Source: CAZFDT01 sp964518335 (GTDB lineage Bacteria; Planctomycetota; Phycisphaerae; Phycisphaerales; Phycisphaeraceae). Taken from it: DNA of 64,000 bases. The position numbers were made by a program, and so were the translations under genes. Shown piece after piece: positions 24,867-33,321 of the stretch; position 1 is the first letter of the stretch; each line of letters opens with the position of its first letter. The stretch is from contig CAZFDT010000022.1 of assembly GCA_964518335.1 (NCBI GenBank), positions 1-64,000 of the forward strand. The letters are read 5' to 3'. A model generated the notes under the pieces. The model was not told the DNA's origin and ran no database searches. It saw only the letters and a list, made by a program, of their open reading frames with translations.

Positions 24867-25967
24867 ATGTTCATCGGACTCGAAGCGCTCGAACCCCGCA
24901 TGCTGCTGTCGTCGGGCACGACCTCGCCCGTCGAGATGGAGATCATCTGGCGCGTCAATCAGGCGAGGTCCAATCCCGCCAAGTTCGCCAAGCTCAACCA
25001 GATGCCTGCTGCGGTGAAGTCGATCGCCCGGCAGCAGCCGCTGGCAGTCAACACCAACCTGAGTAAGGCCGCCCAGTTTCGTGCCGGCGAGATGGCCAAG
25101 TTCAACTATTTCAGCCACACGTCGGCCGTCACCGGCAAGCAGCCCAACCTCATCGCACGGGAGAACGGTTACGCGCTGGACGCCTCGATGCCCGACGCCG
25201 CCAACAACATCGAGTCGATCTTCGGCGGCTTCCCCGCCTCGGCCCAGAAGGCGGTCAATACCCTCATCGAGGACAAGGGCGTCAACCCGCCTGGTCACCG
25301 TATCCATCTTCTGGCCACCAGCGCATTTTTCCAGAACCACACCGAGATCGGCGCCGGATTCAAGACCAACAACAGCGCCACGCTCAGGAACTACGTGTCG
25401 ATTCTCACAGGCTTCAGCAACGCCAACGACGTGTTCCTCACGGGTGTGGTGTATAGCGACAAGAACAAGAACAAGCGCTTCGACGCCGGTGAAGGTATCA
25501 AGGGCGTGACCGTCAAGGTCGATGGCGTGGCCGCGACGAAGACGGGTAGGGCCGGAGGCTACAGCGTGGCCACGACAGCCGGGGCGCACGCCATCGCCCT
25601 CGTCGGGAAGAAGGCGCCCACCAAGAATGTCGCCAACGTCAATGTCGCCGCCGACAACATCGCCGTCGATTTCGTCGGCAACGCCAAGAAGCCGGTGCAG
25701 ATCAACTTCGCCGGGACCAACTTCAAACCCAACCCTGGCAGCGCATCGGCCGCTCGTTCCCTCACCGCAGATCAAGCCCGTTACGCCATCGCCGCGGCCA
25801 CTTCCACCTCGACGACACGCTCGGCGGGATGGTCGTTCCGCTTCCACTTCGGCGGGGGGTTCGGCTTCTTCGGCTCAAAATCCAGTTTCAGCGACGATTG
25901 CCGCAATCCCTTGGGCGGCGGCCTCAGCGTCAAGGTCAAGTTCCACAGCGGATTGGTGTCGGCCTGA
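24867..25967 (+). CDS. CAP-domain (SCP/PR-1-like) protein with LEPR-xLL N-terminus
   Basis: The protein is 366 residues. ATG 24867 has CGGAG 6 bases upstream. The N-terminus reads LEALEPRMLLSS, the LEPR-xLL motif found at the start of many planctomycete surface proteins. Residues about 25-180 form a CAP domain: the WRVNQARSNPAKF opening, FSHTSAV with His, and the HRIHLL strand. Residues about 195-260 (DKNKNKRFDAGEGIKGVTV) resemble a SdrD B-like or prealbumin-like domain with an Asp-rich calcium-type loop. The C-terminal 60 residues are low-complexity and Ser/Thr/Phe/Gly-rich. Probably exported; function unknown. Confidence 0.82.
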   Translation: MFIGLEALEPRMLLSSGTTSPVEMEIIWRVNQARSNPAKFAKLNQMPAAVKSIARQQPLAVNTNLSKAAQFRAGEMAKFNYFSHTSAVTGKQPNLIARENGYALDASMPDAANNIESIFGGFPASAQKAVNTLIEDKGVNPPGHRIHLLATSAFFQNHTEIGAGFKTNNSATLRNYVSILTGFSNANDVFLTGVVYSDKNKNKRFDAGEGIKGVTVKVDGVAATKTGRAGGYSVATTAGAHAIALVGKKAPTKNVANVNVAADNIAVDFVGNAKKPVQINFAGTNFKPNPGSASAARSLTADQARYAIAAATSTSTTRSAGWSFRFHFGGGFGFFGSKSSFSDDCRNPLGGGLSVKVKFHSGLVSA

Positions 25968-25997
25968 CCGCCCACCCCGTACGGGCCGGGGCTGCCG

Positions 25998-27389
25998 TCA
26001 TGTCGGCACAGGTTCCCTCGGGACCTGCCTGGCGCGGGCCTCCAGCTCAGCAAGCAGTCCCTCCCAGGCACGCACGCGCACGTCCACGTATTCCTCGATC
26101 CACTGCTGGGGCACCCTCGTGTCGAGCACCTGGCGGACGCGATCCGCTGACGCGGCCACGCGTTGCCGTGCCCCGTCCACCCAGCGAGCCGACTCCACGA
26201 CAAGCGCACGAGAAGCCCTCGACGGGTCGCTTTGCCCCAGCGCCAGGCGCTTGGCAATCTGAGCGACCCAACGCGCCACGGCACACTGGGCGTCGGCGAA
26301 CTCGCGCAGCACGTCACGACATGCGGTAAAGCACGCTGCTTCGGGCAACTGCAGCATCGCTCGCTCGCACGCCGCGACCCCGCCCTCCGGCGGCTGGCCG
26401 TCGTGCAGAATCACGCCCACCAGCAGCAGGCAGTCCAGGGCCGCGTCGATCGGCTCGCACTGCACGTCGCGGTGCGAGTAACGACTCCAGGCTGTGGCGA
26501 CCAGGCCCGTCATGTCGTACCGCCGGGCCACGTCGGCCCAACCCTGCGCGTTGCGAAGGCGTGCGTCGGGGTCAGGCAGGTCGGCATCGCAGCCGTCGGC
26601 GCCCTTGTAGGCCGTCGCCCCCCACAGCGTCAGCCCCCGCTGCGCGAACCGTTCGATGTATCGCGTCGCGTAGTGATGCTCCGTTTCATCGGGCGTTTGG
26701 CCGTAGCCCCACACGACGAGGTCCGCACTGTCCGCCAGACGGTCCAGGGAGGCGTCGTCCCACTCGATCATCATGTCGTGCCAAAGCAGCGGCCGAATCC
26801 CGCGGCCATTGAGCAGGTCCAGCAGCCCTTGCACGTGATGAAGATACAGGGCGCCCTTGCCGTGCTGCTCGATATAGCGTCGTGTGTCGCGGTGCGTGCC
26901 CAGCGTCCACGCCTCGTCACCGCCCAGGTGCAGCCGCTTGATCCCCGGCGATAGCGCCAGCACATCGTCGATCAGTGCGCGGATCAGATCCTGCGCCCCC
27001 GGCGCCAGTGGGTTGAGTACGTCGCTGCGGTCCGGCACTTCGCGCAGATGCTCATAGCCGGGGTGACGCAACACAAACTCGATGTGACCAAGGCACTGAA
27101 TCAGTGGAATGACTTCCAGCCCGAGCGCCGCCGCCGCCTCGTGAAAGCGATGCACTTGCTCTGGCGTGTAGGCCGTGGCGTTGCCAAACCGCGCGTCCAC
27201 CCTCCAGGGAAACATGTCCTCCCATTCGACGAGGATCGCGTTATAGCGCGCCGCGGTGAAGACTTCGAGCAACTCCAGCAACCGCGAAAAAGTCGGCGGC
27301 ACCCCCTTAAGGTCCAGATGCACCGCACGCACCGGGGTCACAGGTGTGTGCGCCTGGAACAGTTGATTCACGACATCAGGCGTTTTCAT
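25998..27389 (-). CDS. Glycoside hydrolase family 20-like protein (beta-N-acetylhexosaminidase fold)
   Basis: The protein is 463 residues with no signal peptide. The barrel motif RLHLGGDEAW places the paired Asp158-Glu159 where GH20 enzymes keep their catalytic Asp-Glu. Earlier HLDLKG and VEWEDMFPW and the PLIQCLGHIEFVLRHP strand also match that family. GH20 enzymes release terminal N-acetylhexosamines by substrate-assisted catalysis. The usual N-terminal GH20b domain is absent, and the cytoplasmic location is atypical, so activity on a soluble intracellular sugar is likely. It converges with the CAP-domain gene. Confidence 0.75.
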   Translation of the reverse strand: MKTPDVVNQLFQAHTPVTPVRAVHLDLKGVPPTFSRLLELLEVFTAARYNAILVEWEDMFPWRVDARFGNATAYTPEQVHRFHEAAAALGLEVIPLIQCLGHIEFVLRHPGYEHLREVPDRSDVLNPLAPGAQDLIRALIDDVLALSPGIKRLHLGGDEAWTLGTHRDTRRYIEQHGKGALYLHHVQGLLDLLNGRGIRPLLWHDMMIEWDDASLDRLADSADLVVWGYGQTPDETEHHYATRYIERFAQRGLTLWGATAYKGADGCDADLPDPDARLRNAQGWADVARRYDMTGLVATAWSRYSHRDVQCEPIDAALDCLLLVGVILHDGQPPEGGVAACERAMLQLPEAACFTACRDVLREFADAQCAVARWVAQIAKRLALGQSDPSRASRALVVESARWVDGARQRVAASADRVRQVLDTRVPQQWIEEYVDVRVRAWEGLLAELEARARQVPREPVPT

Positions 27390-27505
27390 GTGGGGATGCT
27401 ACCAACTCGTCCCGCCGTCCTCACACCGGCGCACACATCCGGCGTGCAGATTCTGCACCCCGGGCCGAATTGAACCTATGATCTGGTGCGCAAAGGAGTT
27501 CGACC

Positions 27506-28660
27506 ATGGTCCGTATAGCGATGAGCGTGGCGGTGATGATGGCGCTGGCGAGTTCGGCGCTGGGCCTGGATGACGAGCACTGGCGGCAGGCGGATACGGC
27601 GATCAACAAGGGCATCGCCTATCTGCGAACGCTGCAGGGCGAGGACGGGAGCTGGTCGCCCAAGGCCGGACCGGCCATCACCGCCATGGTGGTGGCGGCG
27701 ATGCTGGATCGGCCCGACATCAGTCCCGACGATCCGCACGTGGCCAAAGCCATCGCTTACATCCTCAGCAAGGCGCGGCCAGATGGTGGCATTCACGACG
27801 GCATTCTCGAGAACTACAACACCGCGATCTGCCTGTCTGCGCTGGCGCGTGTGAACACGATGCCGGAGGCCGCGGAAGCCATCAAGAAGGGTCAGGACTA
27901 CTTGCGAGGGTTGCAGTGGGCCGGCCAGGCAACCGACGACGGCACGACCGTGGATGAAAGCCACCCGTTTTATGGCGGCGCGGGCTACGGCAACCACGGC
28001 CGACCCGACCTGTCCAACACTCAGATCATGCTCCAGGGACTCTACGACTCCGGCCTGGACTGCAACGATCCCGCATTCCAACGCGCAGTGATTTTCATCA
28101 GCCGCCTGCAGGGCGCGCCCGCGAACGAGGAGTTTGGCGACAAGATCGTCCCCGACGGCGGATTCATCTACGCCACGAGCATTGACAAAAACCACGTGGG
28201 CGTGCCGCAGTCGATGGCCAGCCCGGAGATGATCGACGAGGCCAAGGCCGGTCGCCTGGTGAGCGGTCTGCGGACCTATGGCTCGATGACCTACGCCGGG
28301 TTCAAAAGCTATCTCTACGCCCAGCTCGACCGCGATGACCCCAGGGTCACTGCAGCATTCGACTGGATTCGCCGCAACTACACCCTCGATCAGAATCCCG
28401 GCATGCCCGAGGCCATCGGCCGGCAGGGACTGTACTACTACTACGTCACTTTCGCCCGCGGGCTGCGGGCCTGGGGCAGCTCGACCATCAGGACTGCCGA
28501 CGACCAGACCCGTGACTGGGCCAACGACCTGATCGCCAAGCTGGTGTCACTGCAGCATGAGGATGGAAGCTGGACCAACGATGCCGACCGCTGGATGGAA
28601 GGCGACCCGGCGCTCGTGACCGCCTACGCCCTCACCGCCCTGCTCGAGGCGACGCGGTGA
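27506..28660 (+). CDS. Exported prenyltransferase/squalene-oxidase-repeat protein
   Basis: The protein is 384 residues. ATG 27506 lies 7 bases after AAGGAG. The signal peptide ends near SSALGL. The alpha/alpha toroid repeats of the terpene cyclase superfamily are clear: KGIAYLRTLQGEDGSWSP, KGQDYLRGLQ and VSLQHEDGSW. It has no DXDD or DCTAE catalytic motif of real squalene cyclases, so it is more likely a non-catalytic repeat protein of a type widespread in planctomycetes. Role unknown. Confidence 0.8.
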   Translation: MVRIAMSVAVMMALASSALGLDDEHWRQADTAINKGIAYLRTLQGEDGSWSPKAGPAITAMVVAAMLDRPDISPDDPHVAKAIAYILSKARPDGGIHDGILENYNTAICLSALARVNTMPEAAEAIKKGQDYLRGLQWAGQATDDGTTVDESHPFYGGAGYGNHGRPDLSNTQIMLQGLYDSGLDCNDPAFQRAVIFISRLQGAPANEEFGDKIVPDGGFIYATSIDKNHVGVPQSMASPEMIDEAKAGRLVSGLRTYGSMTYAGFKSYLYAQLDRDDPRVTAAFDWIRRNYTLDQNPGMPEAIGRQGLYYYYVTFARGLRAWGSSTIRTADDQTRDWANDLIAKLVSLQHEDGSWTNDADRWMEGDPALVTAYALTALLEATR

Positions 28661-28816
28661 CCACCTCAAAACGCACGCTCTCGGACCGGCTATAGGGAAC
28701 CGAAACAGCATCGTGACGCGTGCCCCTCCTGTCCCGCAGGCCGCGGGCCATTTCAGACAGACAACCGCTCCCGAGCCGGAAGCGTAAGTCACGCTACTGC
28801 CAGGCTTTCGATTGAA

Positions 28817-28890
28817 TCGGGGTGACAGGATTTGAACCTGCGGCCTCTTCGTCCCGAACGAAGCGCTCTACCAAACTGAGCTACACCCCG
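28817..28890 (-). tRNA. tRNA-Pro (anticodon CGG)
   Basis: On the minus strand the acceptor CGGGGTG pairs with CACCCCG, the D-arm is AGCTC...GAGC, the anticodon stem CTTCG/CGAAG holds TTCGGGA, and the T-loop is TTCAAAT. The discriminator is A. The first 10 bases overlap the stop end of the CDF gene. Confidence 0.93.
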
Positions 28891-29864
28891 CTGTGCGGCT
28901 CTGACGAATGATCGATCGTAGCAGAGTTGGGTGCGCAGGGCAATGCCTGTGCTTTCGCGGCCAGATCGGGCGATGCGGTTGGGGCCGGCTCGACGTGGGA
29001 TGTGGCGTTGGCCTGACCCAGGTGCTGCTCGATGCGGCCTTCGATGCGGCTGGCGATGGCGTGTGCATCGCGCACCGTCATCTGCGCGGGAAACTGCAGG
29101 TGCATGTCCACCCAGTGGAACGACCCACTGTGACGGTGGCGCACCTTGTGGTAGGACATGATTTCTCCCGCGGCCACTTCATCGTCAAGAATCGCGCGAA
29201 TCTCACTGTCGTCCTTGTCATCGATGCGATCCATGAGACCATGGATGGATTGCCACATGAGCTTCCAACTGGCGAAGAGGATGAGGGCGGCCATGACGAT
29301 GGCGAAGAGGGGGTCGAGCCAGGTCTTGCCGGTGTAGCGGACCAGGAGCAGGCCGATGAGGACGCCGACGGTGGACGCCAGGTCGGTCATGAGATGCTTG
29401 CCGTGGGCGCGGAGGGCGGCGTTGTCGTAATTGCGACCGGCGTGCCAGACGTAGGCGGCGATGGCGGCGCACGCGACACCGATGCCCGCCAGCAGCCAAA
29501 CGCCCAGCGTGGGTTTCTGCACCTCCACCGGACTGATGAATCGCCGCACGGCCTCGACGGCGATCACGATCCCGGCGATCAGGATCAGCCACGCCTCCAG
29601 GCCGATGGCCATGAACTCGATCTTCCCGTGGCCGTAAGGGTGCTTGCGATCGGCGGGCTGGTTCGAGAGCCAGATGGTGTAGAGCAGAAAAGATGCAGAG
29701 GCAACGTTGATGATCGATTCCAGCGCGTCGCTGAGCACGGCGGCGCTGTTGGTCAGTGCGAAGACGCCGAGTTTGAGGAGCATGATCGCGCCGGCCGCCA
29801 TGACGCTGTGCAGGGCCACACGCTTGATGGCTGGAAGGTGCGGGTCGGGCTGCGGCTCGGGCAT
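28881..29864 (-). CDS. Cation diffusion facilitator (CDF) family transporter
   Basis: The protein is 327 residues from ATG 29864 (MPEPQPDPH); the frame is open further upstream but without the family N-terminus. It has the CDF membrane core with metal-site residues: SDALES in helix 2, ADRKHPYGHGKIEF in the cytoplasmic loop, and HGKHLMTDLAS in helix 5. The C-terminal cytoplasmic domain (YHKVRHRHSGSFHWVDMHL) follows. These proteins export Zn, Fe, Mn or Cd in exchange for protons. The stop codon TAG is formed by the 5' bases of tRNA-Pro, so the two share transcription. Confidence 0.9.
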   Translation of the reverse strand: MPEPQPDPHLPAIKRVALHSVMAAGAIMLLKLGVFALTNSAAVLSDALESIINVASASFLLYTIWLSNQPADRKHPYGHGKIEFMAIGLEAWLILIAGIVIAVEAVRRFISPVEVQKPTLGVWLLAGIGVACAAIAAYVWHAGRNYDNAALRAHGKHLMTDLASTVGVLIGLLLVRYTGKTWLDPLFAIVMAALILFASWKLMWQSIHGLMDRIDDKDDSEIRAILDDEVAAGEIMSYHKVRHRHSGSFHWVDMHLQFPAQMTVRDAHAIASRIEGRIEQHLGQANATSHVEPAPTASPDLAAKAQALPCAPNSATIDHSSEPHSGV

Positions 29865-30020
29865 GTGACGATCGTACCGCCGTCTGCGAGCGGTGAACAG
29901 CCTGCCTTGGCAGCCGGGTGCGATGATCGCCATGGTGACGCGGAGCGTTTCGCAGGGGCGCCGTGGCGGGTTTCCCCGAGGCTTGTTCCCTGCCTACAAT
30001 GATTCCGGAGGTGCACTCGA

Positions 30021-30254
30021 ATGGCTCTGTACAATTTTCACCGCGTCCTGATCGCTGCCGCGATCCTCTTCGACTTCGCGTTCACACTTTACTCGTTCCG
30101 CCGCTACGACATCACCGGCAACGTGGTGGACATCTACATGGGCGTGGGGTCAAGCATCGTCACCATCGCCCTGGTGGCGTACCTGATCTACTTCAACTAC
30201 TCCGTCCGCGTTCTGCGGCGAGACCACTTGGATCAGCCGCGAGTCGGCACATGA
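30021..30254 (+). CDS. Small two-helix membrane protein
   Basis: The protein is 77 residues. GGAGG lies 9 bases before the ATG. Two hydrophobic segments (about residues 8-25 and 42-60) are joined by a short charged loop with YDITGNVVD. No family is recognised. It overlaps the following TPR gene by 4 bases (ATGA), so the two are co-translated. Confidence 0.7.
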   Translation: MALYNFHRVLIAAAILFDFAFTLYSFRRYDITGNVVDIYMGVGSSIVTIALVAYLIYFNYSVRVLRRDHLDQPRVGT

Positions 30255-30574
30255 CCGCCGACCGCCTGGCAAAACTTGAAAAGCTGCACGCCGCGGACCC
30301 GGCCGATCCGTTCTGCACCTACGGCATCGCCCTGGAGCACGCCAAGGCCGGCCGCATCGACGACGCCCTCGCCTGGCTCGACAAGACTGTCGAACTCGAC
30401 CCCCACTACTGCTACGCCTACTTCCAGAAGGGCAAGTTGCTAAGCACGCGCGGCGCCCCCGGAGACGACGCCGCGGCTAGAAAAATCCTCGAAGCCGGGA
30501 TCACTGCAGCAACCGAAGCCGGCGACGCCCATGCGCGCGAGGAGATTGCGGAGTTGCTCGATTCAATCGAATGA
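30251..30574 (+). CDS. Small TPR-repeat protein
   Basis: The protein is 107 residues, starting inside the previous gene's stop (ATGA). It has about two tetratricopeptide repeats: PFCTYGIALEHAKAGRIDDA and YCYAYFQKGKLLSTRG. It is soluble and probably a protein-interaction partner of the preceding small membrane protein. It ends 1 base before the convergent lipoprotein gene's stop. Confidence 0.75.
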   Translation: MTADRLAKLEKLHAADPADPFCTYGIALEHAKAGRIDDALAWLDKTVELDPHYCYAYFQKGKLLSTRGAPGDDAAARKILEAGITAATEAGDAHAREEIAELLDSIE

Positions 30575-30575
30575 A

Positions 30576-31688
30576 TCACTTGGTCCCTTTCGACTCGGAT
30601 TGATGCCAGCCCCCGATCGAGTCCTCGATCCGCTGACTTTGATTCCGCCACCATTCGGTTGCGTCGCGGAATCGCATCGCCTCCACAGACCGCTCTGCCG
30701 CCAATTTCACGTAGAACCAGGTCAGCTCCCGCACAAAAGTTGGATCGTGAACAAGCGGCTCCGCGTCACCCTCAGCATCGCGGATGCGGCGAGCGCGTTG
30801 AATGAGCATGTCAGCCAGCGGCTCCTGGTCGGTCCCGAGATGAACCGTGGCGATCGACTCGGCGGCCTTCTCCCAACTGCCGTCGGCAGCGAGGAGTTCG
30901 CCGGTGAGCCATTGAGCCAACGGGCCGTCGGGGCATGCCTTGACCGCGCGCATGAGCTGCAAATCCGCGTTGCGATGGTCCTTCTCCGACAGATACAGAA
31001 GACCCACCAATACGTGCAGTCCGGCCTCAATCTCCGGTCCCCACTCGCCCACATGCGTTTGCACGCCCGGCTGCGTCATATCCTGCACAGCCAGCAGCGG
31101 CAGCCGATTGGTGGTGTAGATGACGCCCCGCAGCAGATGGAAACCGGCCAGTGCCTTCTCACCGCCGATGCTCGCCGGGTCCACTCGCTCAATTTCAACC
31201 AATGCCATCTCAAAGGCGCCACCCATCAGGAATCCAAACGCAATCTCCATCCGCAAGGATGCAGGCGGCTGTATTGCCATCGCATCGAAGTCGGATGCAA
31301 CCGATGCCCAATCCACTTGTGCATCGACTGGGTACTGCTTGTTTAGGAGCCGCCCGGACCACTGCAACGATCGCTCGGCGGATTGCTGCACGGGCAACGG
31401 AAGCTGATTGAGGCCTTGCTGGTCTGCCTGTCTCGCAGCCAGAGCCAGGCCGGTCAGGATCGTTCGCAGCGTGGGATCCATGGCGGCCCGATATGCCTTG
31501 GCTCGCCACCCTGACGTCAATTGCTCTACTCGTTTCTGCTCCGCGATCATCGCGGGAGAAACCGCTTCCGCAAGCTGCGCCTCCGCGATGGGCGCTGGTG
31601 AATCGGCGGGGGCCGTTTCATCACCGCAGCCGCTTAGGACGGTCATCAGCAGCAGGCATTCCAATCCGGTGGCGGTTCCCCGGTGCAT
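30576..31688 (-). CDS. Lipoprotein of unknown function with helical repeat region
   Basis: The protein is 370 residues from ATG 31688. The signal ends in the lipobox VLSGC with Cys21. The rest is helix-rich with TPR-like pairs (GFHLLRGVIY, GLHVLVGLLYLSEKDHRNA, QWLTGELLAADGSWEKA). It is the third gene of a tight set with kdsD and kdsC; the gap to kdsC is 15 bases. It may help at the outer membrane but no family is recognised. Confidence 0.75.
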   Translation of the reverse strand: MHRGTATGLECLLLMTVLSGCGDETAPADSPAPIAEAQLAEAVSPAMIAEQKRVEQLTSGWRAKAYRAAMDPTLRTILTGLALAARQADQQGLNQLPLPVQQSAERSLQWSGRLLNKQYPVDAQVDWASVASDFDAMAIQPPASLRMEIAFGFLMGGAFEMALVEIERVDPASIGGEKALAGFHLLRGVIYTTNRLPLLAVQDMTQPGVQTHVGEWGPEIEAGLHVLVGLLYLSEKDHRNADLQLMRAVKACPDGPLAQWLTGELLAADGSWEKAAESIATVHLGTDQEPLADMLIQRARRIRDAEGDAEPLVHDPTFVRELTWFYVKLAAERSVEAMRFRDATEWWRNQSQRIEDSIGGWHQSESKGTK

Positions 31689-31703
31689 TGTGCGCCCTTT
31701 CAT

Positions 31704-32216
31704 CTATATCCCAAACTGATCCACCACCGCGTCCCATTTACCCTGGGCTTTGAGGATGTGTTCGATCGCTTCGCGGGCGGCGCCGTGGCCCCCCGGAAGT
31801 TGCGTCACGTATTTCGCGGCGTATTTCACTTCCGCGGCGGCGTCGGCGACGGCGATGGCGTAGCCGCTGCTGAGCATGGCGGGCAGGTCCAGGAGGTCGT
31901 CGCCGACGTAGGCGGCCTGTTCGAGGAGGAGGCCGGCCTGCTGGCAGAGGGTCTCCAAAGCGATCTTCTTGTCGCGCTGGCCCTGCATGACCAGCTCGAC
32001 GTTCAGCTCGGCCATGCGGCGGGTGACGATCGGGCTCTCGCGCGCGGTGATGACGCCGACCTTCAGGCCCACGCTCATCGCTGCAGTGAACGCGAACCCA
32101 TCGCGGACGTGGAAGCGTTTGATCTCGCCGCCGGCCGAGTCGTAGATGAGGCCGCCGTCGGTGAGCGTGCCGTCCACGTCGAACACCACGAGTTGGATCT
32201 TCGCGAGTTCGGCCAT
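31704..32216 (-). CDS. kdsC: KdsC, 3-deoxy-D-manno-octulosonate 8-phosphate phosphatase
   Basis: The protein is 170 residues, the usual length of this minimal HAD phosphatase. The nucleophile motif FDVDGTLTDGG, ITARES and the metal motif GDDLLDLP are all present. It dephosphorylates Kdo-8-P in lipopolysaccharide core synthesis. It starts 3 bases after kdsD ends, so the two form an operon. Confidence 0.93.
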   Translation of the reverse strand: MAELAKIQLVVFDVDGTLTDGGLIYDSAGGEIKRFHVRDGFAFTAAMSVGLKVGVITARESPIVTRRMAELNVELVMQGQRDKKIALETLCQQAGLLLEQAAYVGDDLLDLPAMLSSGYAIAVADAAAEVKYAAKYVTQLPGGHGAAREAIEHILKAQGKWDAVVDQFGI

Positions 32217-32219
32217 GGT

Positions 32220-33266
32220 TCACCCTTCGATGAGTTTCAACGCGACCAGGTCCTGCACATCAATGAGGCCCAGTGGCCGGCCATCGCCATCGACGACGGG
32301 GACTTCGTCGATGCGCAGCTCGCGGACGAGTTGGACGGCGTCGCGGACGACGGCGGTGAAGGGCAGGCGGCGGGGGTTCTTCGTCATGGCGGAGGCGATG
32401 GGCGTGTCGAGGTTGCCGCCCTTGAACACGTGGCGGCGCAGGTCACCGTCGGTGAAGATGCCGACGAGCCGACCTGCATCATCGGTCACGAGCAGCGCTC
32501 CGGCGCGGCGGAGGCCGGTGTCTTTCTCGACACGTTCGACAGCGGCGTAGGCGTCGCGGATGGTTTGAGTGGGCTGGATGAGGGGCAGGTTGACGCCGGC
32601 CTTGAATCGCATGGCTTCGGCGCAGGGCAAGAGTTGGCGTCCCAGCCCGCCGCCGGGGTGGACGCGCTTGAAGTCCTCGGCGCCGAAGTTGCGACGGCGC
32701 GACACGCACAAGGCCAGGGCGTCGCCGAGGGCGAGCATGGCGGTCGTGGTCGCCGTCGGGGCGAGATTGTGTGGGCAGGCTTCGTCGATATCGCCGATGG
32801 GCAGCGCCACCGCGGCGAGGCGGCCCAGGTCGCACTCGGGTAAGCCAACGATGGCGATAACCGGCACGCCGTCCTGGCGCAGGATGGTGGCCAGGGTGAC
32901 GACTTCCTCGTTGTTGCCGCTGTAGGACAAGGCCAGGACGACATCGCCGCGTCGGATGCGGCCCAGGTCGCCGTGCATGGCTTCGACGACGTGGAGAAAG
33001 TGGCTGGGTGTGCCGGTGGAGCTGAACGTGGCCGACAGCTTCTGGCCGATGATCCCGCTCTTGCCTAAGCCGCAGACTACGAGGCTGCCGTGTTTATCCG
33101 AGCCGGTGCGTTCGAGGATGAGATCGACGGCCTGGTGAAACGCCGGGCCGATGTCGATCTGCCGCACGGCGTCGGCCTCGGCGGCAAGCACCTGCCGGGC
33201 AAACGCCTGCTGGGCGTCAGGGTGTCGAGTATCAGGCGTCGGGTGTCGGGAAGAAGTCACAGACAT
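32220..33266 (-). CDS. kdsD: KdsD/KpsF-type arabinose-5-phosphate isomerase
   Basis: The protein is 348 residues from ATG 33266. ATG 33281 is also possible; neither has a strong ribosome-binding site. It has an N-terminal SIS domain (CGLGKSGIIGQKLSATFSS, HGDLG and the active-site SYSGNNEE), then two CBS domains to the C-terminus. It converts ribulose-5-P to arabinose-5-P, the first step to Kdo. Its promoter region overlaps that of scpA on the other strand. Confidence 0.93.
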   Translation of the reverse strand: MSVTSSRHPTPDTRHPDAQQAFARQVLAAEADAVRQIDIGPAFHQAVDLILERTGSDKHGSLVVCGLGKSGIIGQKLSATFSSTGTPSHFLHVVEAMHGDLGRIRRGDVVLALSYSGNNEEVVTLATILRQDGVPVIAIVGLPECDLGRLAAVALPIGDIDEACPHNLAPTATTTAMLALGDALALCVSRRRNFGAEDFKRVHPGGGLGRQLLPCAEAMRFKAGVNLPLIQPTQTIRDAYAAVERVEKDTGLRRAGALLVTDDAGRLVGIFTDGDLRRHVFKGGNLDTPIASAMTKNPRRLPFTAVVRDAVQLVRELRIDEVPVVDGDGRPLGLIDVQDLVALKLIEG

Positions 33267-33321
33267 CGTTACGATTATCATGCCTACTGGACAATCCGCC
33301 AACTTGGGGAAGGACCCCCCC

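Noticed and set aside
27506..28660. True squalene/hopene cyclase
   Set aside because: Only repeat motifs are present; catalytic Asp motifs are missing and the protein is half the usual length.
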